This document shows positions 62,091-64,000 of a DNA stretch of 64,000 nucleotides, one piece after another (positions within the stretch are counted from its first letter, which is position 1; each line of letters starts with the position of its first letter). The notes under the pieces were generated by a model. The model ran no database searches. It was given only the letters and a program-made list of their open reading frames with translations, and was not told the DNA's origin. The stretch covers positions 1 through 64,000 of the forward strand of contig JADKBS010000012.1 in assembly GCA_016714985.1 (NCBI GenBank), written 5' to 3'. This stretch comes from Saprospiraceae bacterium (GTDB lineage Bacteria > Bacteroidota > Bacteroidia > Chitinophagales > Saprospiraceae). The position numbers and the translations under genes are program-made.

Positions 62091-62122
62091 AGAATTCATT
62101 TTGGAATGCCGCATTTGTTTTT
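62091..62122 (+). terminator. Terminator after the four-helix membrane protein gene
   Basis: GCGGCATT (62091-62098) pairs with AATGCCGC (62105-62112), followed by ATTTGTTTTTAATTT. The stem lies 30 bp after the stop codon. Confidence 0.78.
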
Positions 62123-62158
62123 AATTTCAGCGCAGATTTTGATGAAAACAATCTGCCC

Positions 62159-64000
62159 ATGTTTCGCAAACTATTTCAACTTGCCGTCCTATCCCTTGCG
62201 ACCATGCCACTTATTGCCCAGCAATCCACTGCTGACAGCCTGCGAAGTCTATTTGTGAAGGAAAAAGACCCGCTCAAAAAAGCGTATTTTTACTACGACC
62301 TCGCCGATTTTTTGATGAAGGAAAAACCGGAAGCGGGCCTTGCATTCGCCGATACGCTCGAACAATTGGCGAAGGCCGCACGAGACCCAAAGAGCCGAGC
62401 CAGGGTCGAAATCCTCCGGGGCTATTCACTGTACGAACAAGGTAAATATGCAGATGCCATGCCCCCTTACAAGCGGGCTTTGGCGATTGCCATGCAAACT
62501 ACCGACCTCGAACTGCAAGGCAAGGCACTCAATTCCGTAGGGAATGTTTTTCACAACATCGGGCGGAACGACAGCGCCATTGTTTACCTGACGCAGTCGG
62601 CAAAAATCAAGGAAGAATTGGGCAACATGAAGGACGTTGCGGCGGTGTACTCCAATATTGGCAATGTTTTCAGCGACGAAAAATCGCCCGACAAAGCCAT
62701 TGAGTGGCTGCAAAAATCATTGGCCATCCGCCTCAGCCTTCCTGACGGGGAAAAGGGTGCCATTGTTTGCTACAACAACCTCTCGGTCGCCTACAATGGC
62801 AAAGAGGACTACGACAAGGCCATTGAATACGCACAACGGGGCTTTGACCTCGCCATGCAAACTGGCAATAAATTCCATGCAGGCGTACTGGCGGGCAGCC
62901 TTGGGCATCTTTGGCTTGAAAAACGAAACCTCGACAAGTCCATCGAGATGAGCAACCTTGCCGTGCAACTGTTGACGGAGACGAACCGACGCTCGAACCT
63001 TGTGTTTCCCTATACCAACCTCTCCGAAGCATGGTGGCGCAAAGGAAATTATCAGAAAGCATTGGAAACCAACCAGTTGGGCTATGCCATCATGGAGGAG
63101 CTAAAGCTTATCGAACCGCTGGAAGTTTACTATGAGAATTTTGCGAACGTCTATGAGAGCATGGGCGACCACAAGCAGGCGCTTGTTTGGTTCAAAAAAT
63201 TCATGGTGCTGGACGATTCGCTGTTCAACAAGGAGAAACTGGAAGCCATCGCCGAGGTAGAGGCAAAGTTTGAAACGGAGAAAAAGGAGGCGCAATTAGC
63301 GAGGCAAAAATTGGATTTGGAGCGCCAGTCGAGCCAAAAGCGGACCATACTCATCAGCGCAATTGCAGCTATGCTGGCGCTTGGGGGCGGTTTTCAGTAT
63401 TTGCGGAGCAAACAGCGCATTAAACAAAAAGAAGCCGAGCTCGCCGCCCAACTCGAACATGCCGAGGCCGACAAACTGCGGGAAATGGACACCCTAAAAT
63501 CCACCTTCTTCGCCAATATCAGCCACGAGTTCCGCACGCCGCTCACACTCATCGTCAGCCCATTGGAGCAGATGATAAATGGCAGTTTCCAAGGCGATTT
63601 CCAGAAATACTATCGCATCATGCACCGCAACGGCAAGCGGCTGCTCGACCTCGTGAACCAACTCCTCGACCTCAGCCGCCTCGAAGGTGGCAAGCTGAAA
63701 TTGCAGGTGGCAGAAGGCGATTTGGTGGGATTTGTAAAGGCTGTAGCCTATTCTTTCGAGAGCCTAGCTATGCGGAAACAAATTGATTATCAAATCATTG
63801 TAGAGGAGCGTCCTGCTGCCTCCTATTTCGACAAGGACAAGGTGGAGAAGATTTTGAGCAACCTTATTTCAAATGCCTTCAAGTTCACGAATGATGGTGG
63901 TAGGATTGAAGTACGAATGACAATGGACTATTCACAAAGGTCAGGCGACAAGTCGGGCGGCGACTTCAAGTCGCCGCCCGACTTAGGCACAATCGTCAAT
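62159..64000 (+). CDS. TPR-containing sensor histidine kinase (3' end outside window)
   Basis: At least 614 residues, open to the right edge. Signal peptide MFRKLFQLAVLSLATMPLIA; a periplasmic TPR region (about 60-330; repeats with AIEYAQRGFDLAMQTGNKFH); a coiled coil (about 355-392); one membrane helix (about 395-414); then the kinase. H-box NISHEFRTPLTLIVSPLEQM with His about 456, and N-box NLISNAFKFT about 567. The G boxes lie past the edge. It may be a hybrid sensor with a DNA-binding C-terminus (not visible). Close to the duplicated operators, it is a candidate regulator of the cytochrome/NTF2 genes. A 35-bp palindrome interrupts the frame at 63950. Confidence 0.88.
   Translation, partial: MFRKLFQLAVLSLATMPLIAQQSTADSLRSLFVKEKDPLKKAYFYYDLADFLMKEKPEAGLAFADTLEQLAKAARDPKSRARVEILRGYSLYEQGKYADAMPPYKRALAIAMQTTDLELQGKALNSVGNVFHNIGRNDSAIVYLTQSAKIKEELGNMKDVAAVYSNIGNVFSDEKSPDKAIEWLQKSLAIRLSLPDGEKGAIVCYNNLSVAYNGKEDYDKAIEYAQRGFDLAMQTGNKFHAGVLAGSLGHLWLEKRNLDKSIEMSNLAVQLLTETNRRSNLVFPYTNLSEAWWRKGNYQKALETNQLGYAIMEELKLIEPLEVYYENFANVYESMGDHKQALVWFKKFMVLDDSLFNKEKLEAIAEVEAKFETEKKEAQLARQKLDLERQSSQKRTILISAIAAMLALGGGFQYLRSKQRIKQKEAELAAQLEHAEADKLREMDTLKSTFFANISHEFRTPLTLIVSPLEQMINGSFQGDFQKYYRIMHRNGKRLLDLVNQLLDLSRLEGGKLKLQVAEGDLVGFVKAVAYSFESLAMRKQIDYQIIVEERPAASYFDKDKVEKILSNLISNAFKFTNDGGRIEVRMTMDYSQRSGDKSGGDFKSPPDLGTIVN
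63950..63984. repeat. 35-bp palindrome within the histidine kinase frame
   Basis: Arm AAGTCGGGCGGCGACTT (63950-63966), one central C, then the exact complement of the arm (63968-63984). It stays in frame and encodes KSGGDFKSPPDL, inserted after the N-box strand in a region where kinases usually have a short variable loop. Such an element could fold as a strong hairpin in the mRNA. Confidence 0.82.

Noticed and set aside
62159..63354. Short forward and reverse frames inside the kinase region
   Set aside because: They are out-of-frame shadows of the long TPR-kinase frame, which runs from 62159 to the window edge without a stop.
1..64000. tRNA, rRNA or riboswitch genes
   Set aside because: I scanned the gene-free gaps for cloverleaf-like and conserved rRNA or riboswitch segments and found none that I could support.

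Overview
The window looks like a chromosomal piece from a Bacteroidota bacterium, most likely of the Saprospiraceae type (inference). The signs are many secreted proteins with type IX secretion system (T9SS) C-terminal sorting domains, a TonB-dependent receptor with a carboxypeptidase-like plug extension, PorV/PorQ-like and DUF4199 proteins, a folK-deoxynucleoside kinase pair, almost no Shine-Dalgarno sequences, and candidate promoters of the TAnnTTTG type. No rRNA, tRNA or CRISPR array was seen.

Layout. 1-919: end of an ABC exporter. 920-7990: accessory region with a 42-bp tandem repeat, an AT-rich two-gene cassette of unknown function, an IS4-family insertion sequence with a clear 9-bp target duplication but a broken transposase, a T9SS protein flanked by two copies of an ~80-bp hairpin repeat, a HigBA toxin-antitoxin pair, and a remnant of a YfbK-like VWA gene. 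7988-12960: lipid, sugar and dehydrogenase genes (prenylglyceryl phosphate synthase, epimerase, DUF6134, GT2, Gfo/Idh/MocA). 13057-24859: a reverse-strand block of TonB receptor, two giant paralogous T9SS proteins and a PorV/PorQ-like barrel, with a divergent AraC regulator at 25680. 27154-33414: a reverse-strand operon with GT4, a barrel-like protein, GT2, two DUF4199 proteins, a dihydroorotase homologue lacking its metal ligands, and a small conserved protein. 33630-36473: small genes and two decayed genes. 36579-42232: a giant adhesin with 15 Ig/PKD-like repeats. 42627-55105: T9SS proteins, an RsmF-like rRNA methyltransferase, an ABC exporter, a voltage-gated cation channel, Hdr-type iron-sulfur proteins, a second toxin-antitoxin pair, dNK and FolK. 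55230-64000: a nonsense-interrupted T9SS gene, then a probable stress or redox regulon (NTF2-like protein, cytochrome c, two cupins, a four-helix membrane protein) ending in a TPR sensor histidine kinase that runs off the window.

Strongest unexplained signals. (1) A gapless 90-bp promoter/operator block occurs twice, before the NTF2-like gene and before the cytochrome c gene. It holds direct half-sites exactly 21 bp apart and a -7-like box at an identical distance. (2) Many intergenic spaces carry reiterated-word arrays: 8-12 bp words repeated directly and then in inverted orientation. Two of them supply the apparent start of a protein. (3) A 35-bp near-perfect palindrome sits inside the histidine kinase reading frame. 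Several genes are broken by single-base events, at least two of them in homopolymers, so sequence error must be excluded before those genes are called dead.
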